A stretch of DNA of 64,000 nt from Pachyseris speciosa (taxonomy: Eukaryota > Cnidaria > Anthozoa > Scleractinia > Pachyseridae): NCBI GenBank assembly GCA_016490735.1, contig JAEMWC010001006.1, positions 165,001 to 229,000 on the forward strand, read 5' to 3'. Shown here one piece after another: positions 22,450-34,797 of the stretch. Position 1 is the first letter of the stretch. Every line of letters begins with the position of its first letter. Under the pieces are notes generated by a model that was not told the DNA's origin, searched no databases, and was given only the letters and a program-made list of their open reading frames with translations. Made by a program: the position numbers and the translations under genes.

Positions 22450-23680
22450 GATTTATTTTCCTTCCATTTTCATCGCAAATGAAAAAAGAAAGAGAACGTC
22501 ACTCGTCTAGAACTGAGGAAACTTTCTTATCAGGGGTCCTTCCATGACTGTAAGGCTAAACATGTAACTAAGGTCAGAAAAATTCACTTAACAATCGCGG
22601 GGCTTCAAGGGAAGTTTCAGATCTATACCCGGTCAATACAGAAACCAAAGAAGCTCATGGAGAAGCAGTGTGAGGCGGGAAAGGGGAAGCGATTCTTCGA
22701 TGAATGCTTTTAGTTCCTAACCCACACAATATTAAGCCGGTCGAAAGAAAAGAATTTTTTAATAAGTCATATAGAAGTCGGGTCCTTTCAGGCTGAATAT
22801 TCAATGACACAGTTTTGACATTTCACGTCGAGAATATGTATTAACAATTCCGCAGTAAACTTTTATGAAGCCGTTGGTTTCATTTCTTTTTGTTATTTTA
22901 TTTGACTTCCCTATTAAAATTTGAAATTGAGGCCTATTTTTGACAAATCGCAAAACAGACGCGTGTATTGATTAATTCATCGCGTGGGAAGGAAAAGTAG
23001 AAAACACTTCTGTTCCAAAAATTGCTTCTAAATGACGTTTTAATATATTTAGTGTCATTCTTTAGAAATCAACATTTTCATGTGCAGTTGCGACTGCTGA
23101 TCTTACCTACTGGCCTTTATCGCCTTAGAGCAGGTTTGAACGTTTTTCAATTAACGCCTAGAGTTAATATCGCAAAATATTCAAAAAGGATAGTAATTAA
23201 AATCGCTTACCCATTTCTGACAACCTAGCTCTTCAGATTTCTTATTCCACTTAAATTTGAAACGGCTTCATCAACGTTAATGTTCCCTTTGAGTTTCGGA
23301 ACGTTAATATCCCACAAAATTATTTCCCTCCGACGTTGACTAGGATAGACGAATGGGAAGTGCCCACTCAAACATCAATTGGCTATTTTAAAGAAAATAA
23401 TATATTCACGAAGTTCACTGCTGGTTAGCTTTCTTCGTAGTCACAATTCAATTTGTTGAACTTTTTGGCTTCATTTGAAATTAGTTGAAAGTTATTGTTC
23501 AAATTATAAAAAATTATAAGATGTTGCTGGAGTTACTAGTAGTACCTAATATTCCTAAATGCTTTATGGTACAGAAATAGGAGCTTACCGACTGTGCGAA
23601 CGGCTTGCGACCTTTCAACCATTTTCCCTTCGGCCAACATTCGAGTGACCCAGGGGATATATTTTGGGAAGGGGGTCCCT
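22450..23680. other. Intergenic, nothing recognised
   Basis: Ordinary AT-rich sequence; short open frames only. Confidence 0.5.
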
Positions 23681-23683
23681 TTC

Positions 23684-23757
<74 letters not shown>
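23684..23757. repeat. (ATA)n microsatellite
   Basis: About 24 uninterrupted AAT units, immediately 5' of the LINE fragment. Confidence 0.95.
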
Positions 23758-23764
23758 CATAATA

Positions 23765-24582
23765 AGTAGCACGGGCAGTATGCGAGGGGCACTGAAGGAA
23801 TTAGAGGCCGGCAGACATGGAATTGGCTGAAAAGAGGTACTTTGAAGAAAGAGACTGAAGGCCTCCTCACTGCTGCACAAGACCAGGCCGTTCGGACTAA
23901 TTACATCAAGAATAAGATTGACAAACAAGATGTTTCACCGATGTGTCGCCTATGTGGTGAAAGGGAGGAAACTGTTAGCCATTTATCAACAGAATGTAAG
24001 AAATTAGCTCAAAAGCAGTATAAGGCCTGGAGGCACGATCAAGTTGCTAAAGTGTTTCACTGGAAACTCTGCCAGAATTATGACCTGCAATGCAACGAAA
24101 CCTGGTACGACCATTCCCCTGAGGCAGTGATGGAAAATGACCAAGTGAAGCTACTGTGGGATTTCAGAATTCAAACAGACCATCAGTTGGATCATAATAG
24201 GCCTGACATAGTAGCATTTTAGAAGGCGGGCAGAGTGTGCCACATTATCGATGTGGCGAGTCCTTTTGATACACGCATAGCAGAAAAAGAGCAGGAAAAG
24301 ATCGATAACTATCAGGACTTAAAAATGGAAATACAAAAGATGTGGAATTTCAGAAGCGTGTCTGTTATCCCAGTTGTAGTTGGGGCACTTGGGACAGTGA
24401 CTAAAAACTTGAGGATGTGGATTGCTAAGATAGGAACACGTGGAATCTTCAACCTACTCCAGAAATCCTGAGTGTTGGGTACAGCAACAATTTTAAGAAG
24501 AACCTTAGACATCTAAGGCTATGGTGATGATCTAGGAACACGTCACCACCAATACAACTAATGCTGTGATAAAAAAAATCCT
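23765..24582 (+). pseudogene. LINE (non-LTR retrotransposon) 3' fragment
   Basis: The frame from 23842 continues through a single in-frame TAG (24220-24222) to 24471. It shows the C-terminal zinc-finger-like region that follows the reverse transcriptase in an abundant cnidarian LINE group: CRLCGEREETVSHLSTEC, then WDFRIQTDHQLDHNRPDIV, IIDVASPFDTR, and PVVVGALGTVTKNL. The catalytic RT core is absent, so the copy is 5'-truncated. It ends in an AAT microsatellite at 24584, the usual 3' tail of such elements. Family assignment is from memory of domain order; clade is not determined. Confidence 0.8.
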
Positions 24583-24583
24583 C

Positions 24584-24617
<34 letters not shown>
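24584..24617. repeat. (AAT)n tail microsatellite
   Basis: About 11 AAT units at the 3' end of the LINE fragment. Confidence 0.9.
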
Positions 24618-24620
<3 letters not shown>

Positions 24621-24639
24621 CGATTTCTTAGTAGTACAT

Positions 24640-24880
24640 CCACAAGGTGACTCTTCGCCTACTAATTAAAAATCTCAAATCAAATCAAATTAAATCATAC
24701 AAATGTTGGTTTTTGAGGAAAGGGGAAAAATGGAGAACCCGGAGGAAAACCTCTCGGAGCAGAGTAGAGAACCAACAAACTCAGCCCACATATGACTCCG
24801 AGTCCGCGAATCGAACCCGGGACACATTGGTGGAACGCGAGTGCTCTCACCATTGCACCAACCCTGCCCTGCTGCGCCAA
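24640..24880 (-). mobile_element. tRNA-derived SINE
   Basis: On the minus strand a tRNA-like head starts near 24880 with TTGGTGCAATGGTGAGAGCA (A-box region). It contains a perfect B box in GGGTTCGATTCGCG, followed by a non-tRNA body and an A/T-rich tail. The sequence cannot fold as a full tRNA. Confidence 0.75.
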
Positions 24881-25933
24881 ACCTGCTGCTTTCAGCACTT
24901 TGTTGACTTTGATTTCAAGCAGTTCTTTTTGAACACCGCAGTAATGATAGAGGGGAACTCCGCCAACGTTTTTCATTAGTTTAATAGACTTCATTTGTGC
25001 ATAACCTGGAGTGAAAATGATACTACCAATAATATCCCACATAAAAACTAGCAATTGTAAAAGAAAAATTTGACATATATCTTCTGTTTTATTCTGCTGC
25101 AAAGATCTTGAAGTTTAAAGATAATTTTCAACAAATTTGGATACTGCTTACGCTACCTCAATTTTGAGGTTTCGTTAGTGGCAACCGGTAGCAACAGTAT
25201 GGCCTCTAAATGTTTGTAATTGCTATGAGCGGCCTCACGAAACATTACTTGTAAGGGAAAAAATTCAAAACTCTTTCCTTATCTTTGCTTCCTGTTTTGC
25301 ACTTTTGCTTTGGAGAAAGAATACCACCTTTCTGTCCTTTGTTTTCTCGGTAAATTGCTCTAAAGCCCTAAAATTATCAGACTTACGTGCGGTGTTTCCT
25401 GATTGTTTTGCTTCCGTGCTTCCTCTTTGCGTAGCGTTCAATCCCTGTACAATCTCAGTTTAACTCCTCTATCAGCTGTTTGGGGAAAGAAACTAATATT
25501 TACACCATGAACACGGCACCTGTGCAGGCAATAAAATTCAACGAAACAGAGGAATCACTTTCTAAGCACTTCCCTTCCACGTCTCATTTTGAAATTAAAA
25601 AGTGGTTCCTTGATGTACTACTGTGCAAATTGTGAACAACTGTCGCGACGGGTGAAGACACCGCTCTAAAATCTAAGTGATATCATTTAAAAGCTTTTGC
25701 TCCTCATGAAAATGGTCTTTAAGTCTCTACATAAAATGTGTTTTGATATTTAGCGTAGCCTCTCGAGTCGACAAGTATCCAATATCTCAATATGTTTGCA
25801 AATGACACAGCTAACACGAGTACCATTCGATGTTGTTCTCACTGTTCTGTCGCGCTCTAGGCGAAGGCGACCTTGGGGATGGTTTTATAGGACTTTCTCT
25901 GTCTGAACTAATACTGTCCTGCTGTCCGTTAGT
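24881..25933. other. Region 3' of the ZIC gene
   Basis: No second gene recognised. Because the ZIC gene runs leftwards, part of this stretch is expected to be its 3' UTR; I did not find a convincing single polyadenylation site. Confidence 0.45.
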
Positions 25934-27190
25934 TTAAGAAATAGGTGTTGACAAAGGGCTAAGTCCACCAGACTCATGAAGTTTCATATGTTTTCGCAGT
26001 GAGCTGGGATGCCTGTAACTTTTGTTGCAGCCTTCGGTTCTGCAAATGTACGGTTTATCTGAGGTATGCACGTGCAAATGCTTTTTCCTGTCGCTCGAAT
26101 TGGCGAAGCGGCGATCGCAGCCGGGGAACTCGCATTCGAACGGCTTCTCCCCGGTGTGAGTTCGTTTGTGAATCTTCAAGTTTTCAGACCTAGTAAACAG
26201 TTTTCCGCATCCTGGAAAAGGGCACGGAAAAGGTTTTTCCCCAGTGTGGACTCGAATGTGGTTTACCAGCTTGTATTTGGCCTTGAAAGCCTGGCCGCTC
26301 CTCGTGCATCCTTGCCAGTAGCAGACATGGAGGTTAGAGTCGTTAATGCTCACATGCTCGTCCGAAATATGCGACACTAGATCGGGCATCATCGTGAACT
26401 GCTTACCACAAGGCTTCCGTTTCCCCTGCACTGGGTTCTGGTCTATCCAAAGGCAAGTCATTGTTTGGTTTGTGGGCTGTTTCATCAAGGGAAGGTGATA
26501 CATTCCCATTCCGGCTGGTCCTCCATAGCCAGACGTGCCATAATCCAAGAAAGGGTTTCCCAGACCACCTTGTGCAAAACAATCTGTTCGCGAGAAAAAG
26601 TCTCCACGATATCTGAGCTGATTATTGAGAACCTGAGGAATTCCATGGTGCGCAGAAGTCGCCTCGTGCCCTGGTGTAAGAGCTCCGTAGTGTATATCCG
26701 GATTGCTCGTCACATCCGAGTCTTTATGTGTCACTGCGTGATGGTGGTTTATGTTGTTTCCGGGAATTGCAACGGTTGGTGGCGAACTGAACATGTTTTG
26801 CCTATGTGAGAAATTGGGCGTGTTGGAAGCAATAGGGTCGTGAAGAGCCACTGAGTGAGAACTCGAAATGTTGGCAGATCCTAAGTGCGAGTCCTGGTGA
26901 TGGATAGGAAGCGGGAAGCCTTGAAAAGAAAGATGACGATACGCAGGAAACGAATGGTACAGAGTCTGCTGCGAGGACATCTCGGGCAGTTTTTGATCGA
27001 AGGCGACAGCTTTGGCTTGTGCCCTGTGCGCTGCAGCAAATGTGATCGAAGAAAGATAGCTACCCGAGTCTAACAAATGATTCATTCCTAGTGGGGAGTC
27101 CCTCTTGTGTTCGTGGAATCCCACAATCGAAGACGTTGGCAAGTTGCTCACGGAGGAAGACCTTAGAGTTGCACCCTCGAACGACGGCAA
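25934..27190 (-). CDS. zic: ZIC-family zinc-finger transcription factor
   Basis: The C-terminal part (about residues 246-405) carries five C2H2 fingers in ZIC arrangement. The divergent first finger has CLWIDQ...C and a long spacer; the second has CYWQGC and [15 protein letters not shown]; fingers 3-5 are GLI/ZIC-like with HTGEKP and HTSDKP linkers ([34 protein letters not shown]). The N-terminal half is His-, Ser- and Gly-rich. ZIC proteins bind GC-rich DNA in the nucleus and pattern neural and ectodermal tissue; in cnidarians they are linked to nerve-cell and tentacle development. The frame has no internal stop or intron. No ATG precedes residue 36: the frame opens after a TGA near 27250, and TTTTTCTAAGCAG before 27197 could be a splice acceptor, so a 5' exon may exist. 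Otherwise the first in-frame ATG begins MNHLLDSG. Confidence 0.93.
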   Translation of the reverse strand: MPSFEGATLRSSSVSNLPTSSIVGFHEHKRDSPLGMNHLLDSGSYLSSITFAAAHRAQAKAVAFDQKLPEMSSQQTLYHSFPAYRHLSFQGFPLPIHHQDSHLGSANISSSHSVALHDPIASNTPNFSHRQNMFSSPPTVAIPGNNINHHHAVTHKDSDVTSNPDIHYGALTPGHEATSAHHGIPQVLNNQLRYRGDFFSRTDCFAQGGLGNPFLDYGTSGYGGPAGMGMYHLPLMKQPTNQTMTCLWIDQNPVQGKRKPCGKQFTMMPDLVSHISDEHVSINDSNLHVCYWQGCTRSGQAFKAKYKLVNHIRVHTGEKPFPCPFPGCGKLFTRSENLKIHKRTHTGEKPFECEFPGCDRRFANSSDRKKHLHVHTSDKPYICRTEGCNKSYRHPSSLRKHMKLHESGGLSPLSTPIS

Positions 27191-28632
27191 TGAATACTGC
27201 TTAGAAAAACTGCCATCGTTTTTGAGGCTTGCCCGGGTTTTGAATATAGATCAGCTCTAGACAAGTGTAAATAATGAAGATCCAAACTATTATTACAAAG
27301 AGACTACGCGAAAGTTTTGATTGTAGGACCATATGTTACACCGTTGAAACCCAGCGTGAGACTCGACTGACAGTCCTCCTATTAAGAAAGCACGCATGAG
27401 CAGTAAAGTGATCCCGGTGAGTATTATGATTAGTCGTCTCCCGCAGAGCTGTGGTTATGTTCTTCATTGTTATACAGCTTGTGAAAACAACACTATATAT
27501 GGTATTACAACTCTTATTGACTAATACCGACCTCGAACTATTTCGCCAGTTTTCAGCGCGCGATCACAACCAAGATTAAGAACTTTTCATCGGAAGCGGG
27601 TCGCGTGTTATTTTTCGTAATTTAAGGCCTTTTCGCCCTGACATTTTTCAAAAGCATCGGGAATACATGTTTGTCGCTTGGGGGTAACAGCTAAGTTGCA
27701 GGTGAGGTTGCGGTGATAGACGTATAGAGAGCGACACAATTTGAAAAGCACAGCGGGAAAGAATACACACCTTAAAGCGATGTTTCAGTTTCAGTGTATT
27801 CTTTTTTTTTTCCACTTATTGTTATTTTAAATTACAAGATAAATATATATTAAACTACAAAGAGATATTAAATAATCGATAAAAGAAAAGCATTAGGCGA
27901 CGATGCCCATATAGAAACAATGAGGGCTTATTTGGGCTACAGGCACCTCAAAAAAAATACAACTATAAAATGATAATTTAGGCGTCACTCATCGTTGTTA
28001 CGGATCACTCATCGGATCACTCATCGGATCACTCATCGGTTGTTACCGAAAGCGCTCCTAAAACCGTCGAACCTGACGCTGTTACCAGCTGACATAACGG
28101 GATTCGCACGTACTTAATAGCTTATCACATAACCACTTTCACGCTGTAATTGCAGTGTTTGTCGCAATAAATTTATTAACACCCCGAGGGGAACAATGGT
28201 ATTGACAAAAATTGCCTGGAGTCGCCACAGTTTGGCTTTGGTTTGCAAGTGACGTTCGGTTCTCGCCTATTTATCATTCAATTGTCTGAGTGCTGAAGCA
28301 GGTCCTGGGGACGGAACACGATTCATACATATATACATACTTACTTATCTATCCTCTCCCCGTCGGGGCATTTGAGGGAAAGTTTACATAGCTATTCTTG
28401 GGTGAGGTCGGACTTCAGCCTGTGAAGGCGCTTCTGGCTGCCGCTATTAGTCCATAATGGATCTCATCCACCCACCCACCCACCCAACCCACACACCAAC
28501 CATAAAATTTTCAGTACGCGAATTTTAACGATTCCTAAAAGCTTCCCGTGGCCTAAATATTCAATTCTATATGTCTTTAAGTGGACTTGCAACTTGGCTA
28601 ACCCTTCAATTAAATATTTCTACATTTCTTTA
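27191..28632. other. Region 5' of ZIC; short repeats
   Basis: Likely includes ZIC promoter or first-exon sequence. A 12-bp unit (CGGATCACTCAT) repeats about 3.3 times at 28001-28039, and CCCACCCACCCACC lies near 28475. No other gene recognised. Confidence 0.45.
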
Positions 28633-31600
28633 TATTGCTAAGCCTGGATGTGGGATTCGAGTTATTGTTCCAACTGGTATCCGCCAGGAATTATCAGAGC
28701 GAGAGTTTTCATCTCCAACTAAATTTGCATGTATTCCTACTAGTAAGCTCTATTCGGGACCGCTTCTCTCTTTGTTTCCGTCACAACAGGTCGCCTCATG
28801 CGAAAGATGGTTAATGAACTTTGCGGTCGAGTAGGTGAGGAGTTTTTGCTGATAACACACTTGATAACGAAACTTTTACTAAGGGTGCGTAGAGCGCTGA
28901 AACAAATCCCTTTGTGGCCACTCTTTGTCCCCACTGCAGCCCCATGCAAAGTTGAAGTCTAAATTTCGGCAATCTTGAAGCGTAATTCTCTCTTCATTTT
29001 CGTTAAATGCATTGCTTCAATCCTTTACCACCTTGTGTATGGATGAAAAATAAGATGGTAGCACACGTCTTAGACAGAATTTTTCCGGCATATTTTTTTT
29101 GTCTGAAAGTACACCAATTCCCACACTGAATTATAGCATTAAATATGTGAGAAATCTTGCTTTTGATATTTATCACTGCAGGAGCTTATTGCAGATCAGT
29201 TTTCTCTGTCAGATGAGCGAATTCTTTTCCGACTGTTTAGCCGCGTAAACAAACCCCTTACAAGGTTTTCAACTTGACAAATGAGCTTTCGAAATACTGC
29301 TCAATAATCTTTTCAACTTCTACGACATCACGAGGTTTTCATAAATTCAATATATACAGTTTTCGTAATTCTGAACTCACCGTTGTTTTGATTACAAGCT
29401 ACCTGCTTTCGTTACTCTCAAAACTAACTTATAACCAGCCGAACCTTTTCCAAGGCAAGAGCTTTCGGATTTTCGTCTCCGCTTTATGTTGTTGGAAGCT
29501 AAATAAGTTAGCAAAAAAATATGAACTTCTGCGGCATCTACTTAATGTCGAGAAAGAATCTCAGGAAAGGCGTTCGGCGGCGCGCAATAACTCCAGAAAA
29601 TAAAAATCATCGTGTCATTATTCCCCCACAAGTTGTCTCTAGAGAACATATTATTCAGTCACAAAAACAACCGGAAACCGGTTATAAATTACCTAATTCC
29701 GAGTATTTTCTTTAGTCCGATCGTATTTGTGCCCGTCCTCTTTGGTCAATATAGAGCCATTACCAAGAGATAAAAATGCGAGACAGTGGGATAATTTGGA
29801 TACAAACGCAAAGGCAAATTAGCCAGTATTTTCAGCGCGGTTTTGCGTGAGTTGCTCCTTTGTGGCGATTGAGATTGTGATTGATTGCACCTGTAAGCGA
29901 AGTGATTTGAGGCGCCAAACTAACTGTCAAATTTGTTGCTCAGTTGATTTGCCCTCGAGCGACTCCATCGATGCAGGCACCCTCTGAAAGGTGACAACCG
30001 GAAAAATTTCCATCCTATTTTCGCTTCATGAAAAGTTGACTTGGCGAGACACCAACACGACCGAGACTCGATAAAGTAGGGCTGTAACCATGGACAGCTG
30101 TTTCGTCCTTCTTGGGACTCGTTGGCATGGTGTAGCAGATTTAAAAGACGCCAGCTTTAATGCGAGCGCCAAAAAATTGCACAATGAAGCCGTTCACAAT
30201 ATCAAGTTCCGTACCCTGGACTCTCTTGCCACCCGATCCACGTGTTGCCACACCACGTGGCCCGGATAACAAGGAATTTAAATGTCACGATGGCGTCTCG
30301 CAAAGAAAAATGTAAATAGGCCTATACCAATCTGAACATTTAAACGCATGGACAAAACCATGCTAAAAATACACAGAATATCGGATCTGTAAAGAACTTC
30401 GGTCCAAAAATACAGTAAAGTGAAAGTAATAAGCAAAGGACCGCCAACAATAATGCTGTTAGTTAACGTAGGATCTACAAGAGATCTAATCAGCCAAAAA
30501 AATAAATCGGAATATACATGTAACAAGCAAGGCTGATACTACGTTAATAAAGTTGACTTTGCGAGACACCAACACGACCGAGACTCGATAAAGTAGGGCT
30601 GGAACCATGGACAGCTGTTTCGTCCTTATTGCGACTCATCGGCATGGTGGAGCAGATTTAAAAGACGCCAGCCTCAATGCGAGCGCCAAAAAACTGTACA
30701 ATGAACCCGTTCACGATATCAAGTTGCGTACCTTGGACTCTCTAGGACTCTCTTATTCCGATTTATTTTTTGGCTGATTAGATCTCTTGTAGATCGTACG
30801 TTGACTTACAGCATTATCGTTGGCGGCCCTTTGCTTATTATTTTCACTAAATCATGTAACCTTGCAATAGACGTTGTTGAACTTTTTGTATTTCCCTGCA
30901 AGGTCTAAAGACTTACAAATTATTTCTTTGCAGTACCCATGTTTTATTTTGCTTCTTTTCTTAAAACTCTAAAAAGTTTCTATTTGATTTCTTAAAAAGT
31001 ATATTTAATTTTTAAATTTTCAAGCTGCTATTTCCTAGCTGGCCTGATTTCTACACGTAAAAAAAAGTGCAGGCCAAAATGTCGAACAACTGGGCTCGGA
31101 GTCATTTTTTCACCAGCTGTTCTTATCAGTGCATGATACTAAGTTGCCTTCCGATTTCTTTTTGTCGAAAATAGCCCCAACAATATTTTATCCCATTCTT
31201 TTGCACTCTCACATCCTAAAAGATTGCTCACTGAAAACAAAATGACTCCGAGAAACACGCTGTATGGATCCCACCTCCTTTCCTTTATACTGATAATAGG
31301 CAAGTCTGATAAAAAAGTTTCATTTGATTGTCACCTCTTTTGACGCTCATAGACTGCTTTAGCGTGCCAGACAATGAGCGAGCATTCAGCCATTTTCTCG
31401 TAGATTGAAAGCCTTTGTTACCATACCTGGCCTCAACGCTTAGCAACTTTTGTCTTCAGTAACTACTTAAGAGGCTTTAAGAGTTTTTTTTTTAAATCCG
31501 TTTGGACTGAAGCAAATATAACAGACAAATGCAAATAAGTCACGTAACAAAAGACAACTGCTTTCTTTTTGAAGAAATAAGTAAGAACAATAATGCTTTT

Positions 31601-33034
31601 TTCTTTCTTTTTTTTTTCTTTGAGAGATAACAGCAAACGGTTTCCAAAATATTTACATGGGCATTGAGTGCAGAAAAACGCAGCGACCAATAGAATCTTT
31701 TCGCTTAAAGCCAATCTAGTCATTGCTGGGATAATTTGACAGAGTTGCGAACAGACAGCAAGGCAATTATTGACCATGAGAGTCAGGTAATTTTCACTTC
31801 TTGAGTATTGCCGAGAAAAGTATTGCTCGAGATGTCTGGGAAGACAACATTTGTTTGCAGTTGCGTTTGGACATTAATTGCAGTTGTGTAAATCTTGAAA
31901 AGTAAGCGGTTGCATGATAATATACATACATCTGTAGTTCATTTGGTGTGTCTTGTATCTTATTCGAATTGTAACTGAGATAAGGAGCTGTCGAGTTTTA
32001 AGTTAATGCGTTGAGACGTAGAAAATGCTTCATTACCCGCACTTGTTAACATAGATGGTAGCTGATCTATTCGTGCATCTGCGCTCCCATCTGTTCACGC
32101 CGCAAGGCAACACCGATGTGTTTTTGGATATCTTCTCAAAGTTAACACTGGAAGTTCTTTAATCCACCAAGAGTGTGAAAAATGTATCAAACCCTGCCCA
32201 CTAAATGTGAGAGAGTGTGGTGAATTTGGCTCGCAGATTCGAACCAAAACATGATAAGCGACGAAGACAAACAAAGATAATTCAGACTTACCCTTTATCA
32301 TCTTGAAAGTCTCACAACAAATTAAGCGCACATTTATGCAAATTGTATATGTGTTCCCCCCTATGCGTTATCCTCTACTGAAAAACAATTTTATAAAAAA
32401 GGGACGGCAGTTATCCGTACTTTCAAGAAAGCTGTTTAAATTGCTATTGAGTTACTGTCTGGGCAACATGGGCTTCAAACTATTTGTAGCTTGATAACTG
32501 TCTTTTTAAATTCAGCCACTCGCTATCCCGAATCGCTGTTCTTTTGAAACAATCATTTTTGAGCTTTTTCCATTGATTAGTATTCAGATTCGATTCTAAT
32601 TTACGCTGTAGTGGTGTTGATGTTTAAGAAATTGAATCTAAAGAGAACTGCTGAAATATTCCTAACTTGACAGTAATTTTCTTTCCCTCCACGTTTATAT
32701 CCGATTTTTTGTTTTTGTTTTTCTTGTTCATGAGTTACAACGACTGTATTAGAAAGACGCCCTCAAAATACACGTAATTAGAAACCCGCGAAATCGAATG
32801 ATTGAGCCTCGCAAAATGACGTTAGAACTCAGGCTTCTACAAGATTGCCGGATTGTAAACCTTACTCTAATCTGTGAACAAATTTCTTAAATATCAAGAT
32901 ATGACCCCTACAAAGTTAACTGATAGTCAGAGCTTTCGTAATTAACTGCCTGTTAATCTCAGATCTAAAAATGAAAGTCACTTGGTGTCAACGTTATCCA
33001 TACAGTTTGCTATCCGCAGTGTATGCTGCCTTAG
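28633..33034 (+). repeat. Segmental duplication, copy A (about 4.4 kb)
   Basis: Direct repeat of 34798-38433: shared starts around TATTGCTAAGCCTG and shared ends around GCAGTGTATGCTGCCTTAG. A 64-codon frame (29521-29715) is nearly identical to 35694-35888, and a further frame (32331-32095, minus) to 37730-37524. I recognise no protein family in either. Copy A holds about 1 kb (30745-31660) missing from copy B, including an inverted copy of 30419-30517 near 30755-30849. A direct repeat starting GAGACACCAACACGACCGAG also occurs near 30045 and 30565. Confidence 0.85.
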
Positions 33035-33160
33035 GTATGAGACATGTTTATTACTCGGGCTGCCCGCGTCTCTAGCGGCGCCCGGGTCTAAGATTACCGA
33101 CGGTTCTTCTTCTTTAGTTCCGGCGTCTCTGCGCAAGCGCTAACTATTTTTAACAGAGTG

Positions 33161-33690
33161 ATGCCTGTTGTCACGTATCGGAAAATATCGATTCACCTTG
33201 TGTCTTTTGAATTCTGAACAGACAATATGTTAAGAGAAGTGTCTATGCGAATGTTTGCAAGTTCAACGGCGAGAAGAAAGCTTTTAACATGAGTAAACTT
33301 AACTCCAGATGGACTGCCGTGTTTCCTCGTGTCTGCTTCAGTAGACTGCGAGTAGTCTCTAATTTTGGCGATGGATTGTGGGGCGGGCGAAATACACGTG
33401 CGCGCGCGAAGTTGCGAGGAGACGCGACGCGAGGGGAGCGCCAAAAATTAGAGCCTACAGACAAAGGGAGTTTCACCTTTCACGTGATTCGGAAGTGTAA
33501 ATCTCATATCAACAGCAAGAATGATGCCTGTTGTGACGTATCGTAAAACGTCGATTCACCTTGTGTCTTTGAAGCCTGAACAACTCATATGTTAAGAGAA
33601 GTGTCTATACAAATGTTTGCAAGTTCAACAGCGAGAAGAAAGCTTTTAACATAATCAAAATTTAACTCCAGATGGATTGCCGTGTTCCCC
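33161..33690 (+). repeat. Tandem duplication, 363-bp offset
   Basis: The block ATGCCTGTTGT...AACTCCAGATGG at 33161-33312 recurs at 33524-33677 with a few substitutions. Between them lies a GC-rich stretch (about 33380-33435) with CGTGCGCGCGCG. Confidence 0.8.
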
Positions 33691-34797
33691 GTGTCCGCTC
33701 CATTGAGATGTACATTTTGTTGAATAACTCAAGTACGGGATATCACACACCCCTGAGACTTTGACAGGTTGTTTATTTACTATTTTCCCACAATATCTCA
33801 ATTTCTGGACTTTTAATTTTTGAATGATAAGCGATTAGTTTTTACAAATGTACTAACGTCACTTGAAACTGTCCAGAAACGTTCCTTTCTTGTGTTTCAA
33901 ATGACCCTGGATTGACGTATTTGTAAACAGTTCCACTCTGCTAATTAATTTTCTACTCACATTTCACCGAGACTCCATTAACGTTTACGCGAAAAAATCC
34001 TACATCGTTCGATAAGCGTTTCCTTTCTCAAACAATTATCCATCGAAGCAAAAACAAGTGGGCTTAGTTTTATTTTGGAATTAAGACACTATTTTTATCA
34101 CCTTGCAAAACGATAAACCTCTGTGGCCTAAAGGTCATTGTTCCTGCCTGTGACGCAACTAACTCGGGTTCGATGTCTTTTAGTGGTATATATCACGAGC
34201 TTTATTTTTTCTTTTTCTTTTTTTCTTGTTCTTTTAAAAATATTTTTTACAAGTGTTATAATTATTGTTCTCAATGGTTGAGCTGTATTTTAGAGGAATG
34301 TATGTTGATAGGGGTCTAAAGAAATAGACTCCAACACAAGCTAAACACAATGAGTCCGATGTAAGAAAGAAAGACTTCCCTCTATTCTTTTGTTTAGCGC
34401 TAAGTTAGGGATACAATACTGTTTTTGCAAGCCCGAGTTTAGGCTAATTGTAGCCTCTTGTTTTAGCTGTTTTCATAGCACAAGGGGTTGTTATCAGTTT
34501 TGAATTTTTTTCCGAGTTTTAAAAAACATATTTAAACAAATGAAACCCACCTCGTGTCTAGGCCTACCACAAGGTATCTCTGGAAAATTTATCAAGGAAA
34601 TTGATTTTCCATCATGTGCCACCTCCCGCTCGGTGTTAGAGGACACTTGCTCTTAAGGGATTTCGTAATAAATGTTTACAAATATGCGAGATAAGCAAAA
34701 AGTATCTTTACGTAGAGTTGGTTTTATGAGCTTTAAATTAAATCCAATGTTTAAGATGCGGCTACGTTTCATTAGAACCTCTTGCCTTGCCGGTAAA
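33691..34797. other. Spacer between duplication copies
   Basis: AT-rich, no coding signal, no clear repeat structure seen. Confidence 0.45.

Noticed and set aside
23536..23928. 130-codon minus frame
   Set aside because: Built mostly of poly-Ile from the ATA microsatellite; the real signal here is the LINE on the plus strand.
28571..28834. 87-codon frame shared in part with 34787-34999
   Set aside because: Part of the segmental duplication; no protein family recognised and the two copies do not share start context.
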